Assembly (NCBI GenBank): GCA_027605045.1
Contig: JAQFWX010000045.1
Location: forward strand, 124,001 to 188,000
Direction of reading: 5' to 3'
DNA: 64,000 nucleotides
From: Phallus indusiatus
Taxonomy: Eukaryota; Basidiomycota; Agaricomycetes; Phallales; Phallaceae
The notes below the pieces were generated by a model, which saw only the letters and a program-made list of their open reading frames with translations, had not been told where the DNA came from and searched no databases. Position numbers and translations under genes: made by a program. Of this stretch, positions 33,648-44,284 are shown piece by piece. Each line of letters begins with the position of its first letter. The first letter of the stretch is position 1.

Positions 33648-33781
33648 TTTGTGAGACGAACACGTATGCGATAATATGAGAAGGGGCGAGAGCGTGGGAA
33701 CTCTAGGCAGCTGTACAGTGTGACAAGTGACGAGTGACAATTACACAAGTTTCCAACAGACAAAACTCTCCGGCCAAAAAA
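33648..33781. promoter_or_regulatory. Shared 134-bp divergent promoter (FKBP2-like / eL39)
   Basis: Only 134 bases separate the ATG of the ER FKBP gene (minus) from the ATG of the eL39 gene (plus), so both 5' leaders and core promoters overlap here. I see no canonical TATA box in either direction. The inference of a bidirectional promoter rests on gene order and spacing alone. Confidence 0.55.
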
Positions 33782-34107
33782 ATGGTATTACTCGTCATTT
33801 TTATTTCATCGATGCTCAAAATGTTGATTGTACTCTGATTAAACAGCCCTCCCAAAAGACATTCCGCATTAAACAAAAGTTAGCGAAAAAGGCCAGACAG
33901 AACCGGTAAGAAACTGAGTTGATGCTCAAAGTGTTTAATACTGAATCAACGACTATTAGACCCATTCCACAATGGTTCCGTTTGAAGACTGATAATAAGA
34001 TTCAGGTTTGGTGGCTAGTGGATGATTTCTGAGTATCTTGGCTAACAGTCTGCTCTCAGTATAACGCCAAACGCCGGCACTGGAGACGGACGAAGCTCAA
34101 CCTTTAA
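33782..34107 (+). CDS. RPL39: 60S ribosomal protein eL39 (51 aa, four exons)
   Basis: Small basic protein of the large ribosomal subunit lining the exit tunnel. It is too fragmented to appear as one open frame. Exons are 33782-33784 (the ATG alone), 33847-33905, 33960-34005 and 34060-34107, joining in phase to 156 bases. The product contains PSQKTFRIKQKLAKKARQNR, PIPQWFRLKTDNKIQ and YNAKRRHWRRTKLNL, matching the eukaryotic eL39 signature in length (51 aa) and order. The first intron falls directly after the initiator codon. Introns are 62, 54 and 54 bases. Known eL39s lack extra domains, as here. Confidence is high because the whole short protein is recognisable. Confidence 0.95.
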
Positions 34108-36473
34108 GCCTTGTTCTCAGCGGAGGGAAAAGGGAAGAAGACTAAGCTTGTGTCTATGTATTGCATTACGTCCATGCTCTATTCTATACATTACATGCTA
34201 TGATGCATTCATCTGAGAAATTATAGCCATTATAGAGAACGCTGAGAGTTTATTATCAGTCAAAGACCCCTAGGATCCTACTGATACGCCTCAAACACCG
34301 CCTCTTGGTAGCCCTTTCTGAGCTGTCTATCTTGACGGTTTTTAATCCTTTGTGATGCCTTTCTTTCTGAGGTGTAAGAGTGCACCTTCGTCTGGTTGAC
34401 TCGTAGTCCCGGCTACAACTGAGAATTTCCCAAACCTTCAACTGGTCAAATCTTGTCTTTTGGGGGACAATCAGTCGAGCCTGATTTGTAATTTTGGGTC
34501 TTGCTCTGTTGAATAACACAGGCATCGACTCGTCGAATTTTGGGCATCATAGAAGTCGTCTTGTATTCATCAAAGGACAAGGCATTTCAAGAAGCTGTTG
34601 GCATTGGTTTGTTGGATAAATTGAAATCAAGTTCTATGCACAGACACTTCCGAGTCCCTGCGTCAGCACGCAAGCGGAAGTGGTAAAATAGGCTGGACTT
34701 GTCGAGGGTATCCACATACACCTATTTATTGAAAATTGGCCCAAATGTAGAGGACAAGTTTTTATTCCAAGGCATAAGAGCACAACATCGAATGATAACG
34801 AACATCGTTTAGTTGCCGAAGCAGCATAAGAAGTAGTTTCTGGATTTGGATTGAACCGGATTAGGCATGGCGCCCGTTCGCGTTATGGATGACACTGCCA
34901 GTGAGCGGTGCCACCAATGAGTCCGCTAATTGACACTTGCATAACTGAACGTGCGAAACGACGATGATTGGTAGTCGGTAACTAAGCAGAAAGAATAGAT
35001 GTGAATAGATGTGAATCCATACTGTTCCTGCTATATTAAACACATGAGACGAAGATGTATGGATGTTCTATGGTCGCGACGGTGCATTCAGCATGATCTT
35101 CTTGAGTCCCTATCACATAATTGCGTGCTCTCCTCGAGGATTTGCTCCATGCGCATAAGAGATATAGGATGTATAAGGTTTGCAAGAACTGGGTAGTTCA
35201 TCATCGCAAAATCCGATTACGATGCCGGTATTTTCAATCCGCACTGTTCGCTGTCATTCAAATTTGTGTTTGTTTGAATATTATGGCAGGGGTTGCTTCC
35301 TTTTTCCGGAACTTGCTCAAACTCATTTCAAATTGAGAAGATCCAGATATGAAATCTTGGATCAAAGGCTAGCCAGTAGGGGCAACGTGTGGCTACAATA
35401 CAAACATAGAACTAGCATTGGCTTCGAAGCATAATACAAATGCTTACTAAACATAGCGGTCCAAAAGACTTCCATTTGCTTTTATTAGCAACTTGCTCGT
35501 ACGTTTGAGTCACTGTACCGTTATAGTAATACCGCATGATGCAGCCGTACGCGTTGCACGATGTGTGGCACACCTCAATATTTAAATTACCATGCTACCC
35601 CCTTTGCTCAAGATCGTCGCTGTTTCCACTGGCAACCTGCTTTATTGCCAACGTATTATCATCTCGGTCGTTTCCAAACGTCTGTGGCAGTCGAAGCCTC
35701 CTGAATGATCCACTGCCGAAACTTGCCCCGATCGTTTGAACTTGTGCCATACATTAATGGGTACCTTGTTGGCTGTATGAACGGGAGCCACCGAATATTG
35801 AGAAATGGAACGGTCCCTTAAGAGATTAAATGACAGAATCAACTGATTCACACTCCCAGGTTTATTCATTCCTCCGGTGGATGACGCCATATCTATGCCC
35901 CATGCAACAGCCTCGAGGACGTCGAAGTGATATGTATAGATATCCGATGTCACCCAAATAGCGCGAAACGGAGTGTATAAATGTGTTACATTGCCTAGCC
36001 GTGGAAATCAGTTTAGCCTGATAAATTGATAGATAGTACATATGCCAATTTAAATGGGCGTATTCAGCCTTCTCATGAGTATATCCGCCTCTCCCTGAGC
36101 CTGGCACTTTTACTGTATGCTTTTGCAACTAGTATCGGTACTATGAATGAACAGGTCTTGCATAAGCACATTGATAGCACATATTCAGTGGCACTGTAAG
36201 CGATGAACACATTTGATCTCGAAGACGCATTTAAAATAAATGAACCACCCCTCTCTTGTTGCGGACGAGGCTACTGGAGGTAATATAGCCCGAAATGGAT
36301 ACCAGCCGATGTGTCACACGTTTTAGCCGGCGCTCGGAGCATATCGCCACAAGCGCTCGTTGATGCCTGTCAAAAGTTATTATGTACGGACGAAGGATGC
36401 GTTCTAGCTTTTGTTCTGCCATCTATACGTGTAACTCCCATTATTCATGCTTTGACTGTTGTTTTGCTGATCT
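34108..36473. other. 2.4-kb stretch without a recognised gene
   Basis: Open stretches occur on the minus strand at 34256-34525 and 35642-36128 and on the plus strand near 35011-35434. None has a convincing family motif or a chain of phase-compatible exons. The base composition is like neighbouring intergenic DNA. It may hold the promoter of the membrane-protein gene at 36474 and possibly a non-coding or lineage-specific gene I cannot see. Confidence 0.4.
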
Positions 36474-38302
36474 ATGGCCTCGGATTTCTCCTCAACATCC
36501 ACTCGGACTCTCAGTACTGCAGTCCACATATTCGGTAACGCGCCCAATAAGCAGCTTTTATCATCGAACCACCTGGACTGATTTTCTTCCCTATTGTTTT
36601 GGTTCCTTGACTTCTCAAGGAGCATCCATTCTAGCCTTTTGCTTTGCTACTCGCCTAAAATCCTCTCACCTGTCCTTCAGACCGTGGCGTAATATCCCCT
36701 GGGCTCGGTGGTGCACGATTTTAGTCTTCATCGACTCGTGAGTATATCACAAGCCTCTCCTTAATCGCACGGTATGATATGATGATGTTAGATGGCTTTT
36801 CCACGTATGGGGCAAGTATCTCCCGAAAGTTGCGTTCAAATCATCTACAGGGCGCTGATCGCGTGCTATAGCATCTTTGTTGATCCACGGTTATGGATTG
36901 AATCGAAACCCGGTCACTTGTCGAATGGGAATATACCTATGTATCGTCATATGTAAGTATCGATTAAATCCCCGCTCGGATTCGATCTTGACAATTTGCT
37001 TAGACTGTTCAAGTAAAGTACGGCTATTCTCATACTTTTTTCTATTCCAAGTTGGTGAATGATCATCGTTGTTCTAAAGGTTCTGATCTATTCATTCCTA
37101 ATCGAACGGGTATGTATACTTCCCTGAGTTTATCCCATATGCAATGGGTTGACATCTTTGTTGTAGATTTATGTCGTATGGCCTCATGAAGGAACACGAT
37201 TAAGCTCCAAAGCATTCTGCGCATGCATGCTTATGATGGCGGGCTATATTGTCGTCGCTTTTGTCATGCTTGTTGGTCAGTCAAGTGAAAAGCCATCCAT
37301 TAACTTTCAGCACTTTGATCATTTTTTCTCTCTCGCAGGTCGCAATACCTTTTTCAATGAAAACGACAACTGCATTATCGGACTGAAGCCTTTTGCGTAC
37401 GTTTTCTTCTCATTATTTATACCGGCAAAAGTTTGATTAGCAAACCAGTTCTATTCCCTTGCTATCTTACGACCTATTTCTAAATATCGTGTTCACCTTG
37501 TACGTCTTAACATGGATTGTGTCATGCCGGTGTTCATTTGAAATTAGGATGTTTCTATGGCCATTACAGCAAGCCCATTTCCGTGATATTCGATTACGAA
37601 AGATTGCCAGCAGAACCCTGATGTACGTTGATACTTTTCTTTCAATCACAGATGATATTCAGATGATATTCCAGAGCTGCCCTCGTTGCTCTTACTACAT
37701 CTTCCATTAATATTGCAGTACTTACCTTGAAGCATGGTTTCGAGCTTGGATGGGTATGTTTAGCGTCGTGTGGACTTGACGTGAGTTACACAAAGCAAAG
37801 CCTTCTACGACTTCTCTTATATGTTAATACTCTTTCTTTTATCTAGGTCACCATTAATGCTTTGGTCATTTTTGCCGTAACGGACTACAAGCCGGAGAAC
37901 AGCACACATTATTACTTCACGTCAATGAATTTCACCATACCCATCCCGAGCAATGTACTTTCCACGCAGCCTATCTCGGTAATGGTCCACGCACCTTCCC
38001 AGATAAGCTTGCCAGCTCCGGTTCAAAGCAAACACGATGTGCATCGAATGTCGGCTGTGATTTCTTGTGAACCCAAAATGGAACGGGACAGCGAATTTCC
38101 TGAGTCGGATCCGGATATGATACCCTCTTTATCCGCCCAGGCTCAGTCTCAGCTGGTCGGAAATTGTCGAATGTCCCTCGTGTCCCTGAATCGACGGACA
38201 TTCGAAAAAGGACAAAGGATACCCCTTTTTGGTTTTTTCTTGCCTTCGTCGTGCCATTCTCATGGTCAAAAGCGGCGTCAAGTTTTGGATGATGTTGACT
38301 AG
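36474..38302 (+). CDS. Uncharacterised multipass membrane protein of basidiomycetes
   Basis: Integral membrane protein of unknown function. A first exon (36474-36534) gives MASDFSSTSTRTLSTAVHIF. A GTAACG...CTCAAG intron then leads into SILAFCFATRLKSS and RPWRNIPWARWCTILVFIDS. Later exons give IIYRALIACYSIFVDPRLWI, IYVVWPHEGTRLSSKAFCAC, MMAGYIVVAFVMLVG, NDNCIIGLKPFA, SYDLFLNIVFTL, MFLWPLQQAHFRDIRLRKIA, and GWVCLASCGLDVTINALVIF. These make several hydrophobic spans with charged loops. A polar Ser-rich cytosolic-type tail ends at TAG 38300-38302. The join between the FIDS exon and the IIYRAL exon (around 36740-36860) does not keep frame with the splice sites I can find. There may be an extra exon, or one indel. 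The fold is not one I can name. Confidence 0.6.
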
Positions 38303-38801
38303 AGGATGCGCGTGCCAGAGAATGATACCCTCTGTCAAGGTAATCGCTTGTTACTTATTACAATCTTTGCCCAATTAATCCTCCTTATCAGCTTCGTGCC
38401 ACGGCTGCGCATGTCATGAGAAGATGGTCAAACGATGATTTTGTATAAACAAACATAACACGACCAATCAAGTCATGACCGATTTCATACGCTTCCATAT
38501 AGATACCACACGTATTCTATACACCCCTGTTTAATGATTTAAAGCCGTCAAGCCAGGACCGCAAATGCAATACGATTAACATTTTGAACTGTTCCCTGTC
38601 AGGGACTACGACCAGATGATCTAAGATATAACGTACGTGCACCTTATCGTGACACGTCCAGATAGAACCACCCGAAGCAACCGTGAGGCAAATTCTCGCC
38701 GCCTTAAGGCTCGGCAGTTATCTTTATAAAGTTGATTGTTCAACGCTCTTTTTTCTGCATTATTAGCAACACTATTTGAAGGTATATACAACACTTTCGA
38801 A
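38303..38801. other. Intergenic between two plus-strand genes
   Basis: 499 bases between the membrane-protein stop and the D-amino-acid oxidase start. It likely contains the oxidase promoter. No other feature is supported. Confidence 0.45.
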
Positions 38802-40534
38802 ATGCCACAAATCGCAGTAATAGGATCAGGTAGGCAAAACACACTTCTGTGACATCATAGTATTGGTTTATCCTCGTGTCTTGCCAAACCTAAATCCTTT
38901 TTTCCATCAAACTCACCTGCGATGCACTGATCCGCATACATGCTATAGGCATCGTAGGATTGGCAACTGCGCTCGAGGTCCAGTCCAATGGCCATGCTGT
39001 GACGATCTATGCGGACTCTTTGCCAGGTGATGACAAGCACACACGGTATACGAGTCCATGGGCTGTGCGTTAGCATTTCTCTCTCTCTTTCGCTTTCTCT
39101 CGTTTCGGGAGGATGTGGATCATTATGAACTCATTTGTGGCTTTATCCTATTTGCTGTTACTCAATTGAACAGGGTGCACATCATTTGGTGATTCAGGGG
39201 GACGACCCAAAGAAGCGCGGTGCGTAGTAAGCTTCAACTTCTCTAATCACGACGGGACTCCATGTAATAATGCGAATTGGGTCAATACAGAATATGAATT
39301 GAAGACGTTCGAACGTTTATGGGCCGATTCTGGAGCGAACTCGGAGGAGTCGCGCTATCTAATGCGAACCCCGCTGATAAACTACTATGTTGACGACCAA
39401 ACAGACAAAACGGAACTTGATCACATGCCGGATGTGCGTAATTCAAAAACGATACATTTTGTTTTATATATACACACAGTGACCTTTTGCACGCGTGTTT
39501 GCAAAAACGATTAATTGATGGCTTTTTTTTTTGCTTGGTATAATTATAGTTTCGGATGCTGGAGGAGCAAGAGATGGTGCTCGGCTCAGTAAGCGGCGCT
39601 GGATGCACGACAGTCACTATCGATACTGCTGCGTATTTGCCGTATTTATTGGCCCGATTTTTGAGCCGAGGGGGCCAGGTTCGACGCACATATGTGCAGC
39701 ACATTGACCAAGTTTTGGCTGGGGCATGGAAGACGCCTGTGCCAGATTTACTCGTCGTATGTGCTGGCCTTGGAGCGCGATTTCTAGGTGGAGTTGAAGA
39801 TAAGTAAGCGGAAGTTTGAATGCCATGTCGTTCCTTACGGAGCTGAAGCGAATTCCCTATTCATTTTCTCTCTCTAGGGACGTGTATCCCGTCCGGGGTC
39901 AAACGGTATTAATCCGTGCGCCGTGGGTGAAAGAGACACGAGGATTGCGGCCTGAAGGGTGTGATCCAATCTACATCATCCCAAGAAGCAGCGGAGACGT
40001 AAGTCGACATAATAGATATAATCGTTTAGTAATAGGAAGAGCAGATTGATCATGTCACGTATGTCTCTCTCATAGGTTATTCTGGGAGGGACGTATGATG
40101 CGGATGATTGGTACCCGCACCCACGAATTGAAACCGGACAGGCGATAATGACACGTGCACTCGCTTTAATGCCAGACCTCCTTCCTGCTGATGTGAGGGA
40201 GAAGAATAGCGAGAATGGCGTCGCTGATAGTGTCGCTGATCTCGAGGCACTGGTGATCGAGCATGGGTGTGGGCTGAGACCGGCTAGAAAAGGTGGAATC
40301 CGTGTAGAAAAAGGCACACACACCACCGCGGCAGGCAAGATTTTCCCGGTGGTGTATAATTACGGGTAGGTCATCGTTCATTTATGAGAGAAAGAGAGAT
40401 AGGAAGATATTAATTTTGATGTGCTGATTTACAGACATGGCGGAGCTGGTTACCAATCAAGTTGGGGCACGGCGAGTGAAGCAGCACGACTGGTGGAAGC
40501 GGCACTGAGCCCAGATGGTGAGGCCAGTGTGTGA
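38802..40534 (+). CDS. D-amino-acid oxidase (FAD-dependent)
   Basis: Oxidatively deaminates D-amino acids to keto acids, ammonia and H2O2. The first exon (38802-38829) starts MPQIAVIGS and joins GIVGLATALEVQSNGH, the N-terminal FAD-binding Rossmann motif. Next come the DAAO marker YTSPWAGAHH near 39050-39185, then DPIYIIPRSSGDVILGGTYD with the active-site tyrosine/arginine region near 39965-40100. The signature near the C-terminus is VYNYGHGGAGYQSSWGTA. The gene ends DGEASV then TGA 40532-40534. The usual peroxisomal signal SKL at the C-terminus is absent. Introns are short. Fungal DAAOs are often induced by D-alanine; nothing here shows this. Assignment is firm. D-aspartate oxidase is the nearest alternative and cannot be excluded by eye. 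Confidence 0.9.
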
Positions 40535-41030
40535 AATCACATTTCGCAGATCGACGTTGACGACCAAAGGTGGTCTCATTCCTTTCTTCCTGATTCCCTT
40601 TTCTATTCCTTTTTCCTTCTTCGTGTTGGGTATATTATAACAAGAGTGTGTGCGGGCCGTGTGTCATTGGGTCAGCTCGCCACAGATGGAAGACAAAGAA
40701 AATTGATGATCATACCTGGGTTCCCAACGCATTTTTTTTGAAGTACCGTATGTAATGAAATATAAATTTTTTTTGTTGGTGTTGTTATTGTTTTGGTTTG
40801 TTGCACGAGGACTGGCGAATAACCTCCGGGTATCAGCACTGCTTTTGATCGGCGTCTGCATCAACAAGTGGGCTCCTCCCCCTCTTGAAATAATCAATAT
40901 ATTTTACTTTTTTTTTCTCGTCGTTAAGTTATTCGCTCATCTCTCCCGTTCCTCCTCTTCTTCTCTCCCTCCTTCCTATTTTTTTCATTTTCCCCCCTTC
41001 CCGCTTTTCCCTATTCCACAATTGTACAAC
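40535..41030. other. Intergenic with pyrimidine-rich leader of the G-alpha gene
   Basis: 496 bases between the oxidase and the G-alpha start. The last about 120 bases before the ATG (roughly 40910-41020) are strongly C/T-rich, as in many basidiomycete 5' leaders. No TATA box was recognised and no other gene is seen. Confidence 0.5.
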
Positions 41031-43494
41031 ATGCCCCGACGTCCCAACACGCCCGACCCTTTGTCCATTGCGCCTCCCCTCGACGAGACCCCACAGCAGC
41101 GATCCGCTCGTTTGCAGGCGGAAGCAGAAGCCGCGAGAGTTAATGCAGAGATTGATGCCCAAATTGAAGTATGCGCTGTTACATGTCCTCTAAACCAAAA
41201 CCTTGTTTCGGTTTCTCATACTTGTCGATCCCCCTTGCAGAAAGATCGCGATAACCTGAAGAAAAGGTCTGTCAAACAAGAAGTTAAAGTCGTGTTACTA
41301 GGACAGGCTGAATCAGGCTAGTATTTCCTGAAACCACGCTCTTTTTTACGAAGAGTGAATATCTTTTCTTTTTTACTTATTTGAATATGTATTCCAGGAA
41401 AGTCAACACTGCGCAAGCAATTTCAATTGCAATGGGCTTCGCGGACCCTTGACGCTGAACGAGCCACATGGCGTCCTATCGTCGCTCTAAACATCATTCG
41501 TGGACTGTCAAGCCTATTCGACCAATTAGAAATCGCCTTTGAGCAGGGTGGTTATTCACCATCTCTTTCTCCTACATTTCGTTCAGATCAAGAATATCCA
41601 TATTCATCGCGCAGTTCCAGTCCAGGCTCAAGCGCACAAGATCATAGTCATTATTCTTCCCTTTCTCTCGCCGGCCCCGCCCTTGATCCAGCAACGTCTG
41701 TGGCTCGAGATGAACTGTTTTACTACCGAGATGCTCTACACCCCCTTATTGCCATGGAAGATGCCTTATTAAGCTCCATCTCTGGCATGGTACGCGCTGT
41801 TGGTGGTATCTACCTACGCTCTGATTGGCAGGTGTCGTTTCCTCGCCATCAAGATCAACAACACTCCCCTAAGCCGAGCAGTCACAACGGGAAAATAGAA
41901 CGCAAAGACATGGATACCATCCAGACTGTTCAGAATCTTCTTTCACAATCTCGCGAATACATCCGTGGCGTATGGACGCATTCTTACATTCCTGCCCTCC
42001 TCAAATCTCGTGTCATCAAACTTGAAGACTCCACAGCTTTGTGCGCTCGTTTACTCTTCTTTTTTGTTTGCATCTTTAGCTGAATCTCTCATGTGATTTT
42101 TTCTTTTTCCACCCTGGTGTTCAGCTTCTTCTCCGCCGTGGATCGAATCAGCCAACCAGATTATCTACCAACAGATGGTACCAGTTTTTTAATAACTTTG
42201 CACCTCGTTTGATTTCCGTGTTGATATCGAGTTTACAGCGGATATTCTCCACGTACGGCTTCAGACATTGGGCGTGTCAGAGCACATCTTTGACGTAACT
42301 GCTGGCGGTAGGCCAGTGCGTTGGATCATATACGATGTCGGTGGTAGAAGGCAAGTTTATTTCTATATTTCTCAACGATCCTACTAAACTGGATCTGATG
42401 ATTTCCTCCTTCCTTTTGGTCGTGGTTTCCATATAGAAATCTGAGACATGCGTGGGTACCATACTTTGATGATGGTATCTCTCTTTTCTACGTTCACGTC
42501 AAATTCCCAAGGGATTGTTCCCTACTCATCTCTCGTCATATTCTAGCTAAGGCAATCATTTTCCTTGCACCTATATCGGCGTTTGATCAGGTGAGAGCTT
42601 GTTCTCACGAGCGTGTTTTTTCCCGTTCGATCCGACTTCAATCTGACTTGAATTCTCACTTTGTTTTTATTATTGGACACTTTTCTTTGTTTAGTACTTG
42701 GACGAAGATCCGCGGACAAACCGAATCGATGACTCATTGCAAATATTTTCGCAAATTTGCTCAAATAAACTATTGCAAAAGGCACATCTAATCCTATTAC
42801 TTAACAAGGTAAAGGCCGATCTCTATTTGTGTCTCACGTGCCTTGTTGCGTTTTTTTTCTTGGTGCAACACGATGCAAACAGTGTACTGATGTACCTTGT
42901 CCGTAGACCGATTTGCTACGTGAAAAATTGCAGGCTAACATTAGGATTAAACGATTGTAAGTGTCCTGTTTCAGATCATATCGCTTATATCGAGTTGAGT
43001 TTGGTGGTGCTCAAGCATTACGTCATACGGTGATCGAGTGGTGCGTTTTTTTAAAAAAAATCTGATACGAAAACAACCCTGACATACGAAAAAAACCATC
43101 AGAATACATATGAAGAAGCAGCTCAATACTTCCGGGCGCATTTCTTACAAGCACATCGAAAAAACGACATCTGGAAACGAACGTTATTTACTGTACGCGC
43201 GCAAATTTGCTTGCCTTGCACTCATTTAGACGACACTGATTCCTTTTTCTAACAGCATTTCGCATCTGTTATTGTACGTTCATCATGTCATACCACTTCA
43301 TTTCCGCCTCCATGTCATCAAATTCCTTATACTTATTTTACCCTTACTAGGACACGAAAGCTACGAAAAAAATTATTTATAACGGTACGCCAGCTTATTC
43401 ATATAAACCTACAATTAATTGACGAGATCGTCGCTTTCCTTTAGTGGCGGACTCGATATTAAAAGACCACATAATGGCGACAGGATTGGTCTGA
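41031..43494 (+). CDS. Divergent heterotrimeric G-protein alpha subunit (504 aa, 14 exons)
   Basis: GTP-binding signalling subunit acting at the plasma membrane with a receptor and beta/gamma. Fourteen exons join in phase: 41031-41168, 41241-41316, 41398-42040, 42125-42177, 42239-42350, 42437-42474, 42547-42590, 42695-42808, 42907-42956, 42975-43029, 43103-43192, 43256-43273, 43351-43384, 43445-43494. G1 is LGQAESGKST (residues about 66-75). Switch I HVRLQTLGV keeps the arginine (310) and threonine (313). Switch II is DVGGRR, where the catalytic glutamine of DVGGQR is arginine (340). G4 is LLNKTDLL; the end is FASVIDTKAT and SILKDHIMATGLV. It is about 150 residues longer than usual because of a Ser-rich insert near 41560-41690 in the helical domain. 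No N-terminal MGC..S myristoylation motif is present. Two introns use GC donors. Confidence 0.9.
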
Positions 43495-44284
43495 AACTGT
43501 TTGATTTGGCCAGCTCCGACATTGCCCTGATACCCGCACTGTATTATGCCCCTCTTTAAACCTGCGTCGTCTTACCTCTCCTTAACTACTGACCCGCGTT
43601 TTCGTCCCACCCTCTCTCCCTTGTCGACGCGTGGCTATCAATTATACGAATGAAATACTTTCAAACGAGAGATAATCATTCTTTGTTTAATCCTCGTTTT
43701 TTTCATATATTGTATACGGGTCTGTATTGGATTCAGGCACTAGCTAAGCCCGGAATAGGACTAAAAGAGTCAAAGACGGGAAAACAATCTGGCCGTCGTT
43801 GTCCATATCCTCCCCCATCATGACAAAACGGGGAGTTCCTGGGGCCGTACTCGCATTGGTTCATTGTTCCCTCACTTCTTGCATTCCAAGGCGTTATGTG
43901 TATCCTGTTTTCCCTTCACCCGTCGCTTACTATTTATTTATTATGGCTGGGTAAAATGAACTCAGGTATCATCAACTGACTGGCGATCGTGGCCTGTCCC
44001 TGTTTCATGGCCTATTATATCCCCTTTTGATTACTTTCTTTTACGGTTTCACATATTTCAATCTCTATTCACGGTTGTCTTTAAGCTGCTATCGTTTCTT
44101 TTGATATCAAACCATTATTATTGCTAGATACTGTACTTTTTTTTTCCCGTTCCCGCCACCAATCCTGCCAATATATATATCTATATGCATATGCACATCT
44201 AGTACTGTTGCAATAAAGAGCCCTCTTTTCTTTTCAATTGATGGATCATATAATTAATATCAATTGAAGTCGCGAGCCCCCTTG
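43495..44284. other. Convergent 3' intergenic region
   Basis: 790 bases between the stop codons of the G-alpha gene and TSR1. It includes a short AT repeat near 44170-44195. It presumably holds both 3' UTRs. No gene is seen. Confidence 0.5.

Noticed and set aside
35642..36128. Minus-strand open frames resembling fragments of a membrane protein
   Set aside because: Two overlapping frames share the same DNA, hydrophobic content is modest, and no phase-compatible exon chain was found.
42835..42905. Open reading beyond LLNK taken as an uninterrupted G-alpha frame
   Set aside because: The GTAAAG...CCGTAG intron at 42809-42906 joins NK to TDLL and restores the G4 motif; the read-through product lacks it.
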